Position numbers and translations under genes: made by a program. 64,000 nt of DNA, taken from assembly GCF_002954545.1 (NCBI RefSeq), contig NZ_MSCH01000003.1, positions 1,837,991-1,901,990 on the forward strand, given 5' to 3'. This stretch comes from Psychrosphaera saromensis. GTDB lineage: Bacteria > Pseudomonadota > Gammaproteobacteria > Enterobacterales > Alteromonadaceae. This document shows, one piece after another, positions 53,550-61,975 of the stretch (within the stretch, counting starts at the first letter, position 1; every line of letters starts with the position of its first letter). The notes under the pieces are model-generated. The model had not been told where the DNA came from. It ran no database searches and saw only the letters and a list, made by a program, of their open reading frames with translations.

Positions 53550-54960
53550 TAGGTACCTCTTTTTTCGGTGTTTCTGACTCATCTACAGCGTCTTTTTCTG
53601 AGTCTTCGTCTGATTCTTTATCCGATGCTTTATCTGAGCTTGCACTTGGGGTCTCATCCGAAGATTCTGCTGGTTTGGTAACTGGCTCTTCGTCTTTAGT
53701 TTCTACTTTATCCGCTTCTGCTTTGGCTGGTTTAGCTTCATCAGTTGAACTGTCTTCAGCTTTAGGTTTAGCCGCTTCAACTTCAGGCTTAGCAATTTCA
53801 ACTTTAGCTGCTTTGTCTTCATCTTTAGCGTCTTCAGTTGCTGCTTTTGGCTTAGTGTCAGCAGGCTTAGCAGTGTCACTTGTGCTTTCAGGTTTATTTT
53901 CTGTATTAGAGCTTTCAGCTTCAGCTTTAACAGCATCAGGTTTCGCAACATCAGTTTCAGCATCTTCTGCTTTGCTGTCAGCACCAGTGTTTTCTGGAGT
54001 AGTAACTTCTGTAGCGGTTGCACCCTCAATTTCTGGCTTAGTGGCTTCAGTGCTAGTGTTTTCTGGAGTCGTACCTTCAGTTTTGCTTTCTGTCTTGCTC
54101 TCAGTTTCACCGCTATTAGTAACTGGCGTATCTGTTACTGCTTCAGGAGTAACGATTTCAGGTGCCGTATTTTCAGCTTCTTTAGCTTCAGTTGTCGCTT
54201 CCTCTGGAGTTGTCTGTTCAGATGCAGCCTCTTCTGGAATTAGGGCACTGTCTTGCGTTTCTATTTCAGGCTCTATTAGTATTTCTGGTTCGTTAACCGG
54301 CTCTACTGGAATTGGTGCAGGCTCACACTGATTTTCTTGAGTAAACAAACTGTTAAAGTTTAGCGTAACGTAAAGAATGGAGTGGCGTAATTGATTGACG
54401 ACTGCTCTTGGTGTAATTGTGGCGCCGGTAAACTGATCAACATAGCCACTGTCTTTTTTAACAAACCAGTTTTTATCTTGTTCAGAAGTCACGTTCATAT
54501 TATTAAATGACAATACCCAGTCAGACTTCTCAAGATCAATTTTATCGCCAAGTCCTGGTGTTTCTTGATGTTTTAAAGCTCGTACACCTTGGACTTTACC
54601 TTTTTGGTCAACCGCCACCATCATTTTGATTAATCCGTTATAACCTTTAAGCGTTTGAGTTTGGAACACTAACGCGTAAGGCTTATCTTGCATGGTTGCA
54701 CGATAAATCACATGCTGTTGTTCATCGCCAAAGATATTGTAATCAGTTAAACGGAAGCAGTTTTCAAGTGGATTATTATCAAATTTAGTCGGGACGAGTA
54801 CTTGGTTAAGTTTATTTAACAAATCTTGTTGGGCTTGTTTTTCTATTACTGGCGCAGTTAATACGTAGGTAATTGAAACCAGCAAAGTACACACAGCAGC
54901 AAATGCAGATAACAGCAGTGCATTTTTTTTAGAGGTAAAAATAAGTAAATTCTTGCTCAT
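53542..54960 (-). CDS. rnfG: RnfG with a long acidic C-terminal extension
   Basis: FMN-carrying periplasmic subunit of the Rnf complex. Residues 1-211 are the normal RnfG: membrane helix (about 15-35), then the flavinylation motif DQFTGAT with FMN-attaching Thr181. The remaining 261 residues form a low-complexity tail rich in Glu, Ala, Thr, Lys and Pro (for example [36 protein letters not shown]), absent from typical RnfG of about 210 residues. Reading frame is uninterrupted, and rnfE overlaps its end, so the tail is translated. It would lie in the periplasm with the flavin domain. Confidence 0.94.
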   Translation of the reverse strand: MSKNLLIFTSKKNALLLSAFAAVCTLLVSITYVLTAPVIEKQAQQDLLNKLNQVLVPTKFDNNPLENCFRLTDYNIFGDEQQHVIYRATMQDKPYALVFQTQTLKGYNGLIKMMVAVDQKGKVQGVRALKHQETPGLGDKIDLEKSDWVLSFNNMNVTSEQDKNWFVKKDSGYVDQFTGATITPRAVVNQLRHSILYVTLNFNSLFTQENQCEPAPIPVEPVNEPEILIEPEIETQDSALIPEEAASEQTTPEEATTEAKEAENTAPEIVTPEAVTDTPVTNSGETESKTESKTEGTTPENTSTEATKPEIEGATATEVTTPENTGADSKAEDAETDVAKPDAVKAEAESSNTENKPESTSDTAKPADTKPKAATEDAKDEDKAAKVEIAKPEVEAAKPKAEDSSTDEAKPAKAEADKVETKDEEPVTKPAESSDETPSASSDKASDKESDEDSEKDAVDESETPKKEVPND

Positions 54961-54962
54961 AT

Positions 54963-56030
54963 TTATCCCTTGGCCTTATGGCCGTAAACTGTCGGTCTCG
55001 TGTAATAGTCTATCAATGGCACGGTTAAGTTTGCTAATAGTACAGCAAAGGCAACCCCATCAGGATAACCACCCCATTCACGGATCATAAATATCAACAT
55101 GCCAATAATTGCACCGTAGATTAAACGACCTCTAACGGTAGTAGACGCAGAAATAGGGTCAGTTGCTATAAAAAATGCCGCAAACATAGTGGCACCAGAA
55201 AATAAGGTGATCATAGGTGTTAATGATAAATCAGGCGTAATAGAGTAACTAATTAAGCTTAGGGTAAATAAACTAGCAATGACAGCGAGAGGAATATGCC
55301 AGCGAATAATACCTTGTTTGAGTAATAATAAACCGCCAACTAAATAGCCTAGGTTTACCCATTCCCAGCCCGTACCACCATATTCACCGTAAATAGGAGA
55401 TTTGATGATCTCTGATGCGGTTAAGCCTAAATCTATTTGAGTCTTAAAGTGATCAAGTGGCGTTGCCATGGTAATTCCATCAACGGCTATACGTAATTGA
55501 TTTACGCTGTAACCATCAAGTGTGAAGCCTGTAAATATAGACGATACACAATCTAAAAAGCTAATGTCGTAAGTCATAACTTGCTGCACTGGTAACCAAT
55601 TTGTCATCGCGACAGGGAAGGAAATAAGTAAAACGACGTAGCCCGCCATAGCAGGGTTAAACAGGTTAAAACCAAGTCCGCCATATAATTGCTTAACGAT
55701 TATGATGGCAAAAGATACGCCGATAACGCTTATCCACCAAGGTGCTAACGGTGGGATGCTCAGAGCAATTAATAACCCGGTTAAGATGGCAGAACCGTCA
55801 GATAATGTTCTTCTTACTGGCTTCTCTCTTAAACTTAACACTAGCGCTTCTGAGGCTAAAGCAATCAATATACATAACAAAGCTTGTACTACAACGCCCC
55901 AACCAAAAATGAAAGTTTGAGCTGCAATACCTGGAATACATGCATAACAAACCATGCGCATAACTTGGTTTGTGGTTAATCCAACTTTACCGTGTGGGGA
56001 ACTAACAAAAAGATTAGATATAGATTTCAT
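54963..56030 (-). CDS. rnfD: RnfD, Rnf complex membrane subunit
   Basis: FMN-carrying integral membrane subunit, 355 residues, about ten helices. Flavinylation motif DGITMATPLDHF (covalent FMN on Thr). Other family segments are GLGFNLFNPAMAGYVVLLISFP, FIATDPISAS and FMIREWGGYPDGVAFAVLLAN. Its start overlaps the rnfC stop by one base and it ends 2 bases before rnfG. Confidence 0.96.
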   Translation of the reverse strand: MKSISNLFVSSPHGKVGLTTNQVMRMVCYACIPGIAAQTFIFGWGVVVQALLCILIALASEALVLSLREKPVRRTLSDGSAILTGLLIALSIPPLAPWWISVIGVSFAIIIVKQLYGGLGFNLFNPAMAGYVVLLISFPVAMTNWLPVQQVMTYDISFLDCVSSIFTGFTLDGYSVNQLRIAVDGITMATPLDHFKTQIDLGLTASEIIKSPIYGEYGGTGWEWVNLGYLVGGLLLLKQGIIRWHIPLAVIASLFTLSLISYSITPDLSLTPMITLFSGATMFAAFFIATDPISASTTVRGRLIYGAIIGMLIFMIREWGGYPDGVAFAVLLANLTVPLIDYYTRPTVYGHKAKG

Positions 56031-58021
56031 TATTTTTGCTCACTTTGGTCTTTATCTTGTGTTAGCTTTTTAGCTTTTGCTTTAGCAATGGTCGCTGCTA
56101 TCTTGTCTTTTTTAATCTGCTCAGCAGATTTATCTTCGACGGTTTCGGCCGACTTTGTTTGACTAGGCTCTGTTGTTACGGCTTCAGACTCTGCGGCTTG
56201 AGCTAACTTTTTTGCTTTTGCTCTAGCTACTGTGGCGGCAATTTTATCTTTTTTAATCTGCTCGGCAGATTTAGCTTCAACCGTCTCTGTTGTTTCAACA
56301 ATATTGTCTTTAGGTTCAGTGTTAGCTGTTGTTACTGTTGCGGGGGTTACTTCAGATTTAGATTCAGCTTGAGCTTGAGCTTGTTTCTTTGCTTTAGCGC
56401 GAGCAATAGCCGCTGCTACTTTATCTTGTGTGTCTGTTGTTTTAACGTCAGAACTTACTGCTTCACTTTCACCAGCGGATGCTTTTTTCGCTTTAGCACG
56501 TGCTAACGCTGCGGCAATTTTATCTTTAGCTCCGCCATCACTTTCTAACGCTTTTTTACGTTTATCCGCTGATTCTTTATGTTTTAATAATCTAGCTTGT
56601 TTATCACGCTCAAGTCTAAGTTGACGAGTTTCAAAGCGCTCTTTAGCTTTGTCAGATTTAATCTTGTCTTCTTTTTCTTGTTTAATCTCAACTTTACTAG
56701 AACGATAATATTGAACCAGTGGGATTTGGCTTGGACAAACGTATGCACACACACCACATTCAATACAATCGGCTAAGTTATACTCTTCTAGCTTTTCGTG
56801 ATCTTTAGCTTTGCTATACCACAACATTTGCTGCGGCAATAAGTTAACCGGGCAGGCGTCAGCGCATAAGCTACAACGAATACAAGCTTGCTCAACACCA
56901 AATGAAGGCAAGTTATACTCACTTGGCGCTAGAATACAGTTTGTGCTTTTTACTACAGGCATCATGATATCCATGATATTAAAGCCCATCATAGGCCCGC
57001 CCATAATCAATCTTTGGTCTTCTTCTGCGACTAAACCACAATGACTTAATAAGTCTGAAATTGGCGCGCCTAATCTGACCCATAAATTTTGCGGACGAGA
57101 AATAGACTCGCCAGTAACCGTCACAACTCTGCTTATTAACGCTTTACCGTCGATAACGGCTTCTTTTATCGCAAAACAAGTACCTATGTTTTGCATCACA
57201 ATACCGATATCTGCTGGTATTGAATTACTTGGTACTTGTTGTCCGGTAATAATTTCAATTAATTGTTTTTCACCACCAGACGGGTATTTGGTCGGTATAA
57301 CTTTTACATCAATATTTTCTTGATCTGTGACTGCCAGTTTAATTGCTTCAACGGCTTCCGGTTTATTATCTTCAATCGCGATAACCACTAACTCTGGTTG
57401 CACCATATGTTGCAGTATATTAATGCCTTGGATGATGTCGGCGGCAAAAGAGCGCATTAATACGTCGTCTGCGGTTATATAAGGTTCGCATTCAACGCCA
57501 TTGATAATAAGCAGTTTAATGTCTTTATGTGGGTTTGATTTTACATAAGTAGGGAAGGCGGCTCCGCCTAATCCGGCAACACCCATAGATTGTAAGTGCG
57601 TTGTTAAAGCTGAAATTTCAGCCTTGTGCCAGTCTTTAATCGGTTTGCTTTTAATTGCAGTGTCTTTATTGTCCGACTCTATGACAACTGTGATCTCAGG
57701 TTTTCCTGAAGGATGAGCGGATACATGTGGAATAATTTCTTTAACGACACCTGATGTTGGTGCATGAACCGGAAGACTTAGGCCTTCAATGGCATTTGTT
57801 AAAGGTTGTCCTGCTAATACAAGATCTCCAACATTAACCAGCAAGGCGCCTTCATTACCAATATGTTGTTTTATTGGCACGTAATAACAAGGGGAGAGTG
57901 GGGCCAAATCAATAGGTGCTGTATTAGACAGTGATTTACGCTCAGGAGGATGTATGCCGCCAGGAATATCCCACAACTTTCCACTTTTCACTTGTTCAAT
58001 TAAACTTAATTCTGAATGCAA
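56030..58021 (-). CDS. rnfC: RnfC, iron-sulfur NADH-binding subunit with repeat tail
   Basis: Cytosolic subunit taking electrons from NADH or ferredoxin. The N-terminal part has IPGGIHPPERK and the NADH/FMN-type site GLGGAAFPTYVK. Two [4Fe-4S] motifs follow: CIRCSLCADACP near residue 375 and CIECGVCAYVCP near 415. The C-terminal 180 residues are Lys/Ala/Glu-rich with four repeats of IAA(A/T)xARAKAKK, as in other gammaproteobacterial RnfC (variable tail). The 663-residue length reflects the tail. Confidence 0.96.
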   Translation of the reverse strand: MHSELSLIEQVKSGKLWDIPGGIHPPERKSLSNTAPIDLAPLSPCYYVPIKQHIGNEGALLVNVGDLVLAGQPLTNAIEGLSLPVHAPTSGVVKEIIPHVSAHPSGKPEITVVIESDNKDTAIKSKPIKDWHKAEISALTTHLQSMGVAGLGGAAFPTYVKSNPHKDIKLLIINGVECEPYITADDVLMRSFAADIIQGINILQHMVQPELVVIAIEDNKPEAVEAIKLAVTDQENIDVKVIPTKYPSGGEKQLIEIITGQQVPSNSIPADIGIVMQNIGTCFAIKEAVIDGKALISRVVTVTGESISRPQNLWVRLGAPISDLLSHCGLVAEEDQRLIMGGPMMGFNIMDIMMPVVKSTNCILAPSEYNLPSFGVEQACIRCSLCADACPVNLLPQQMLWYSKAKDHEKLEEYNLADCIECGVCAYVCPSQIPLVQYYRSSKVEIKQEKEDKIKSDKAKERFETRQLRLERDKQARLLKHKESADKRKKALESDGGAKDKIAAALARAKAKKASAGESEAVSSDVKTTDTQDKVAAAIARAKAKKQAQAQAESKSEVTPATVTTANTEPKDNIVETTETVEAKSAEQIKKDKIAATVARAKAKKLAQAAESEAVTTEPSQTKSAETVEDKSAEQIKKDKIAATIAKAKAKKLTQDKDQSEQK

Positions 58022-58035
58022 AATAAAACCTGAAA

Positions 58036-58587
58036 TTAATTAATGTTTTTAACTGAGATAGCCAATGTATCCCACTTCCAATTTGTGTCGGTTAGCGGAA
58101 CCATATCTATACAATCAACTGGGCAAGGTTCAACACACAAGTCACAGCCCGTACATTCATCAATGATCACGGTGTGCATCACTTTAGATGCTCCCATGAT
58201 TGCATCAACAGGGCAGGCTTGAATACATTTGGTACAACCAATACATTCATCTTCTCTAATAAATGCGACTTTTTTTACATCTTCTTCGCCATGAGCTGAG
58301 TCTAACGGTTTCGCATCTACACCCATTAGATCGGCAAGTTGCTTGATGGTTGACTCACCACCTGGTGGACATTTATTAATGTCATCACCATTAGCAATTG
58401 CTTGAGCGTATGGTTTACAACCTGGGTATCCACATTGACCACATTGAGTTTGCGGTAATATGCTATCAATTTGCTCTACAAGCGGATCTGCTTTTACTTT
58501 AAATTTAACGGATGCAAAACCTAAAATAGCACCAAATACAACAGTTAAAGCGATCAGTGCGCCAAGCGCGAACAATAATATGTACAT
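58036..58587 (-). CDS. rnfB: RnfB, ferredoxin-type subunit
   Basis: Iron-sulfur subunit, 183 residues. One N-terminal membrane helix, a 4Fe-4S domain ([16 protein letters not shown]) near residues 45-65, and two ferredoxin-type clusters ([32 protein letters not shown]). Passes electrons from RnfC to the membrane flavins. It begins directly after the rnfA stop. Confidence 0.97.
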   Translation of the reverse strand: MYILLFALGALIALTVVFGAILGFASVKFKVKADPLVEQIDSILPQTQCGQCGYPGCKPYAQAIANGDDINKCPPGGESTIKQLADLMGVDAKPLDSAHGEEDVKKVAFIREDECIGCTKCIQACPVDAIMGASKVMHTVIIDECTGCDLCVEPCPVDCIDMVPLTDTNWKWDTLAISVKNIN

Positions 58588-59169
58588 TTAAACGTTCACC
58601 AAACCTGCAAATCCCATAAAGGCTAACGACATTAATCCTGCTGTGATCATAGCAATCGCTGAGCCTTTAAACGGACGAGGTACATCAGCAACCGCTAGAC
58701 GTTCTCGCATCGAGGCAAATAAGATTAAAACTAAGGAGAAACCAACGGCAGCACCAAAACCATAAACAATAGACTCTAAAAAGTTATGTTCGGCATTTAC
58801 GTTTAGTAAAGCCACACCTAAAACTGCACAGTTTGTGGTGATTAATGGCAGAAATATGCCTAATAAACGGTATAGTTTTGGACTGGTTTTTTGTACTACC
58901 ATTTCAGTAAATTGCACAACAACGGCAATCACTAAAATAAAGGCAATAGTACGTAAGAATTCGATACCTAGGGGCTGAAGGATATAGGTGTTTAATAAAT
59001 AGCTAGACATGGAGGCCAACGTTAATACAAACGTTGTAGCCATAGACATGCCAATAGCGGTCTCGATCTTACTCGATACCCCCATAAATGGACATAAACC
59101 TAAAAATTTTACGAGTACAAAGTTATTAACCAGTACCGTACTTACTAATAAAAGAAAATATTCAGTCAT
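58588..59169 (-). CDS. rnfA: RnfA, Rnf complex membrane subunit
   Basis: First gene of rnfABCDGE. ATG 59169 is chosen because family members start MTEYFLLLV; this gives 193 residues. Six helices, with conserved [16 protein letters not shown] and [17 protein letters not shown]. Homologue of RnfE. The 268 bases upstream hold no gene and presumably the operon promoter. Confidence 0.97.
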   Translation of the reverse strand: MTEYFLLLVSTVLVNNFVLVKFLGLCPFMGVSSKIETAIGMSMATTFVLTLASMSSYLLNTYILQPLGIEFLRTIAFILVIAVVVQFTEMVVQKTSPKLYRLLGIFLPLITTNCAVLGVALLNVNAEHNFLESIVYGFGAAVGFSLVLILFASMRERLAVADVPRPFKGSAIAMITAGLMSLAFMGFAGLVNV

Positions 59170-59437
59170 TAAATGCAATTAAAATTTATTTTTTTGTATT
59201 ATCCAGTTTTCCAACGAGATTAACAACACATGATTTATATGGTTATTCTAGTTATGGACAAAATTTCATAATTTACAAAGAGGTACTTGTTACAACAGCT
59301 CCTAATAGATAGGGCTATAGAAGAGTAGGGGATATTATAAGTACGAGAAAATAGTTTGAAAATTGTGTAAAAAGCGAGAGGGTGAATACGGCCACTATAT
59401 TCTAGCGACCAATTAGCTTATTTATAACTAGGCTGCT

Positions 59438-60433
59438 TTATACAGCCTTAGTGTCTTCTGCTTCAGCTTCTACCTGTGCATTAGCCTGGGCCACTAACGT
59501 AGTTGCATCGGTAGTTTCATCATAAAATAAAGTAGCAATACTTAGTTCTGACGATACATTTTCTTCTAAAAAGGACTCTTTAAATTGCTCTGTAATTTGT
59601 AATATTAATTGTTCAGACTGCTCAGCTGAATAATTAGGTAAAATTAAACCAAAATCAAAGCCATTTAATTTAAACGCTTGCAGATTAGTATCTTTAGTTA
59701 ATTGCTCTGAGATGGCAAAACCAATCAATTGTATGTATCGGTCACCCGCTGGGTAACCCAAATTAAAGTTTAAGTGTTGTAATTGTGTGGCACGAATTAA
59801 TAAAAAATGCCCTGTGTGTAAACCTTGTTTCTCTTTTATCAGACTTTCAAAGTGTTCAATGAACTCAGGTCCGCCAGGTAAGCCTGTTAATTTATCAAGC
59901 TTATTACCGTTAGCTGCATTGGCTTGCTCGGCTTGTATTGGTAATGTTTTGGTAGAGTTATTTACTTTAATTAACATATTAATGCCAAGAATTAGACCTG
60001 GAGCAAAAAACATAAAATACAGTAAATGAGTAAAAGGGCGGAGGAATTGATCATAAGATGAATGAAATTCAATATGCAGCTCTTCGTTTGACGTAATAAG
60101 TGAAGCCGGCTCTGTATAGATAGATAAGCTTTTTAATATAGGCGTGATCAAAGGTGCATTATATTCTGGTTCAATATAGCGATAAAGTACATTGCCGCTA
60201 TCGTCAGTGATAGTTAAAAACTCTAATTCAACTGCGCCCCTTAGTTGCTTGGATAATAATTTAGCATTATCACCTAAGTTGCTATAGGTAAACTGTTCAA
60301 CTAATTGGATTTGATTGTGTTGTTTGTTATGTATCAAGTTAGACGCTGTTATTAAAACAACACCAGATAATAGAATACCTAAAAAGATACTTAATGATAA
60401 AAATGTAAATATACGTAAGCGTTTTGATTTCAT
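59438..60433 (-). CDS. LapD-like membrane protein with degenerate GGDEF
   Basis: 331-residue inner membrane protein. ATG 60433 is chosen; a TTG 12 bases upstream is possible. The order is a helix (about 9-32), a periplasmic segment like the LapD/MoxY-N domain (FTYSNLGDNAKLLSKQLRGAVELEF..LTITDDSGN), a second helix (about 133-157), then a GGDEF-like domain beginning DKLTGLPGGPEFIEHF. The signature motif is NGFDF instead of GGDEF, so it should not make c-di-GMP and may sense or bind it or another partner. No EAL domain. A hairpin (59430-59448) spans its stop codon. Confidence 0.8.
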   Translation of the reverse strand: MKSKRLRIFTFLSLSIFLGILLSGVVLITASNLIHNKQHNQIQLVEQFTYSNLGDNAKLLSKQLRGAVELEFLTITDDSGNVLYRYIEPEYNAPLITPILKSLSIYTEPASLITSNEELHIEFHSSYDQFLRPFTHLLYFMFFAPGLILGINMLIKVNNSTKTLPIQAEQANAANGNKLDKLTGLPGGPEFIEHFESLIKEKQGLHTGHFLLIRATQLQHLNFNLGYPAGDRYIQLIGFAISEQLTKDTNLQAFKLNGFDFGLILPNYSAEQSEQLILQITEQFKESFLEENVSSELSIATLFYDETTDATTLVAQANAQVEAEAEDTKAV

Positions 60434-60590
60434 ACTAAATAACAAACACCATTTATAGTTGTTGATAAAACTTAAACTAAGTTAATCAAATATAGAAGGG
60501 GACATTCGAGTGACTATAAAAGCAGATTTATATCTGGATTGAAAGCGTTCTTTGTAAGAATAGACCGAAAATGAATTTTATGAGCTTTGA
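60434..60590. other. Spacer ahead of LapD-like gene
   Basis: AT-rich, no gene. It would contain the promoter of the LapD-like gene (minus strand) and adjoins the degenerate tRNA array. Confidence 0.35.
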
Positions 60591-60655
60591 TGGCTCCCCC
60601 TCCTCAACTCAAAAGTGGACCTGTGCAAGTTAAAAAGTACGGTTCGGCGCTCTAG
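60591..60655 (-). pseudogene. Decayed tRNA-Asn copy 1
   Basis: 65 bases aligning with the 3' part of the intact tRNA-Asn (TGGCTCCCCCTCC, GTGGACCTG, CGCTCTAG in plus-strand sense) but with the anticodon arm and T-loop mutated and the D-arm/acceptor 5' half missing. Cannot fold into a tRNA. Same decay marks recur in copies 2 and 3. Confidence 0.85.
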
Positions 60656-60763
60656 GCTCTAGCGAATAGAAATAATATAAAATAGGGTAGGTGACACAGA
60701 TATTTACTTTTGGAGTTTAGAGCTAGAATTTTAGAGCTTGGAGTTTAGAACTTGGATTTTTGA
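60656..60763. repeat. Spacer part of tRNA-array repeat unit 1
   Basis: Intergenic block repeated in each unit, containing GGTAGGTGACACAGATATT and TTTGGAGTTTAGAGCTAGAA. The first unit is 173 bp overall and has an extra partial repeat (TTTAGAGCTTGGAG) near its end. Confidence 0.85.
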
Positions 60764-60828
60764 TGGCTCCCCCTCCCCGACACAAAAGTGGACCTGTGCA
60801 AGTTAAAAAGTACAGTTCGGCGCTCTAG
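60764..60828 (-). pseudogene. Decayed tRNA-Asn copy 2
   Basis: 65-base copy with the same truncation and nearly the same substitutions as copy 1, so it duplicated after decay. Unit length to the next copy is 152 bp. Confidence 0.85.
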
Positions 60829-60915
60829 CTAATAGAAATAATGTAAATTAGGGTAGGTGACACAGATATTTACTTTTGGAGTTTAGAGCTAGAATTTTAG
60901 AACTTGGATTTTTGA
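60829..60915. repeat. Spacer part of tRNA-array repeat unit 2
   Basis: Contains the shared GGTAGGTGACACAGATATT and TTTGGAGTTTAGAGCTAGAA blocks; shorter than unit 1 by loss of an inner repeat. Confidence 0.85.
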
Positions 60916-60980
60916 TGGCTCCCCCTCCCCAACTCAAAAGTGGACCTGTGCAAGTTAAAAAGTACAGTTCGGCGCTCTAG
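60916..60980 (-). pseudogene. Decayed tRNA-Asn copy 3
   Basis: Third 65-base copy, same marks, followed by CTCTAGG heptamer repeats (three partial copies near 60974-60994) and the shared spacer. Unit length to the first intact tRNA is 159 bp. Confidence 0.85.
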
Positions 60981-61074
60981 GCTCTAGGCTCTAGCGAATA
61001 GCAATAATATAAAATAGGGTAGGTGACACAGATATTTACTTTTGGAGTTTAGAGCTAGAAGTTTGGATTTTTGA
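60981..61074. repeat. Spacer part of tRNA-array repeat unit 3
   Basis: Third copy of the spacer with GGTAGGTGACACAGATATT and TTTGGAGTTTAGAGCTAGAA, leading directly into the CCA end of the first intact tRNA. Confidence 0.85.
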
Positions 61075-61151
61075 TGGCTCCCCCTCCCCGACTCGAACGG
61101 GGGACCTGCGGATTAACAGTCCGTCGCTCTAACCAGCTGAGCTAAGGGGGA
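61075..61151 (-). tRNA. tRNA-Asn(GTT) copy A
   Basis: 77 bases including an encoded CCA. Read on the minus strand: acceptor TCCCCCT/AGGGGGA, D-arm GCTC/GAGC, anticodon loop CTGTTAA with anticodon GTT, T-arm CCCCG-TTCGAGT-CGGGG. One A-C pair closes the anticodon stem, otherwise stems are complete. Confidence 0.97.
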
Positions 61152-61179
61152 ATTATATCAAAAATGTACTGTAGAAAAT

Positions 61180-61256
61180 TGGCTCCCCCTCCCCGACTCG
61201 AACGGGGGACCTGCGGATTAACAGTCCGTCGCTCTAACCAGCTGAGCTAAGGGGGA
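61180..61256 (-). tRNA. tRNA-Asn(GTT) copy B
   Basis: Identical in sequence to copy A over all 77 bases, with encoded CCA, separated by a 28-base spacer unlike the other spacers. Confidence 0.97.
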
Positions 61257-61291
61257 ACTATATTCTTGCACTTTGTTATCAAACGTTAAAT

Positions 61292-61368
61292 TGGCTCCCC
61301 CTCCCCGACTCGAACGGGGGACCTGCGGATTAACAGTCCGTCGCTCTAACCAGCTGAGCTAAGGGGGA
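61292..61368 (-). tRNA. tRNA-Asn(GTT) copy C
   Basis: Identical to copies A and B, the first of the three to be transcribed, 35 bases from copy B. A strong promoter lies just upstream. Confidence 0.97.
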
Positions 61369-61396
61369 ACATATCGTCGTCTGACAACGGGGCGCA

Positions 61397-61425
61397 ATCT
61401 TAATTATCGAGTCGGTAACTGTCAA
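61397..61425 (-). promoter_or_regulatory. Stable-RNA promoter of the tRNA-Asn cluster
   Basis: On the minus strand a perfect -35 TTGACA (61425-61420), a 17-base spacer, a -10-like TAAGAT (61402-61397) and then a GC-rich discriminator (GCGCCCC), as expected of stringently controlled stable RNA promoters. Confidence 0.75.
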
Positions 61426-61592
61426 CCTATTTTATGCCTTATATTGTACATTTAGGTCTATTTGGCTAGTTCCTAATCAATATTCAATAAAGAACAAATA
61501 TATATTGCTGTTTTGTGAGAAGTTTGGTTCAAAATTCATGTCCATTTTGGGGCGAAATTTTACAATTCGCTAGGACAATGGTCTGTGGCATT

Positions 61593-61615
61593 TTATCCAC
61601 CGAATCTGTGGATAA
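61593..61615. promoter_or_regulatory. Inverted DnaA-box pair
   Basis: TTATCCACC (plus, one mismatch to TTATNCACA) and, 5 bases later, TTATCCACA on the minus strand (61615-61607, perfect). The pair could also form a stem (TTATCCAC/GTGGATAA). DnaA binding is possible; no origin features such as AT-rich unwinding repeats or dnaA gene are nearby. Confidence 0.5.
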
Positions 61616-61797
61616 GTCTGTGTGTGACTTTGTTATATATTGCTACAGGCCACTAGAATCGCGTGTCAATACGGTAAATGTTAAATTCTTCAATTATTTT
61701 ATAATTCCTTTTATATCAATAACTTGCACTGTTTAAGTGGCGTGTTAATGCACTTTGGTACGAAAAATAATCATAAGCATAGGTTAAAAAAAATTAG

Positions 61798-61813
61798 CTG
61801 TGTACAACGACAG
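61798..61813 (+). promoter_or_regulatory. LexA-type SOS box
   Basis: CTGTGTACAACGACAG matches CTGT-N8-ACAG, the core LexA pattern of gammaproteobacteria, 163 bases upstream of the MATE gene and ahead of uvrB. SOS control of uvrB is well known, and an SOS-linked MATE gene (dinF) exists in E. coli. Confidence 0.55.
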
Positions 61814-61975
61814 TGCTAATTGGTTGTTTTTCGTTTTAAAACCGCTTAATTATTGATTAATAGTGAATTTATGACAAGTTTGTAATAAAAGGTAAATTAA
61901 ATAGAAACTTAAGGTGAACAAAAGTGTGAGTTTCATTAGAATAGACTTTTATTTTTTGAGTTTATTTTTATATCT

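Larger units (their letters stand above)
61426..61975. other. Spacer between tRNA-Asn cluster and MATE gene
   Basis: No convincing gene; a 73-codon open frame near 61515-61736 has no ribosome site and no recognisable features. It contains the DnaA-box pair and the LexA-type box described separately and is AT-rich. Confidence 0.5.

Noticed and set aside
53675-54331. Long plus-strand open frame opposite the RnfG tail
   Set aside because: It mirrors the repetitive Glu/Ala/Thr tail, giving a Ser/Ala/Val-rich product without any start signal; a shadow of the minus-strand gene.
60591-61074. Possible CRISPR array in the repeat region
   Set aside because: Units are 152-173 bp and derived from tRNA-Asn, not short repeats with unique spacers, and no cas gene is present.
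61075-61368. Integration site of a mobile element at the tRNA-Asn genes
   Set aside because: No integrase or element boundary is nearby, and the decayed copies are explained by local duplication rather than insertion.
61515-61736. Open frame of 73 codons between the tRNA-Asn cluster and the MATE gene
   Set aside because: No ribosome site, no recognisable domain, and it spans the DnaA-box pair; treated as spacer.
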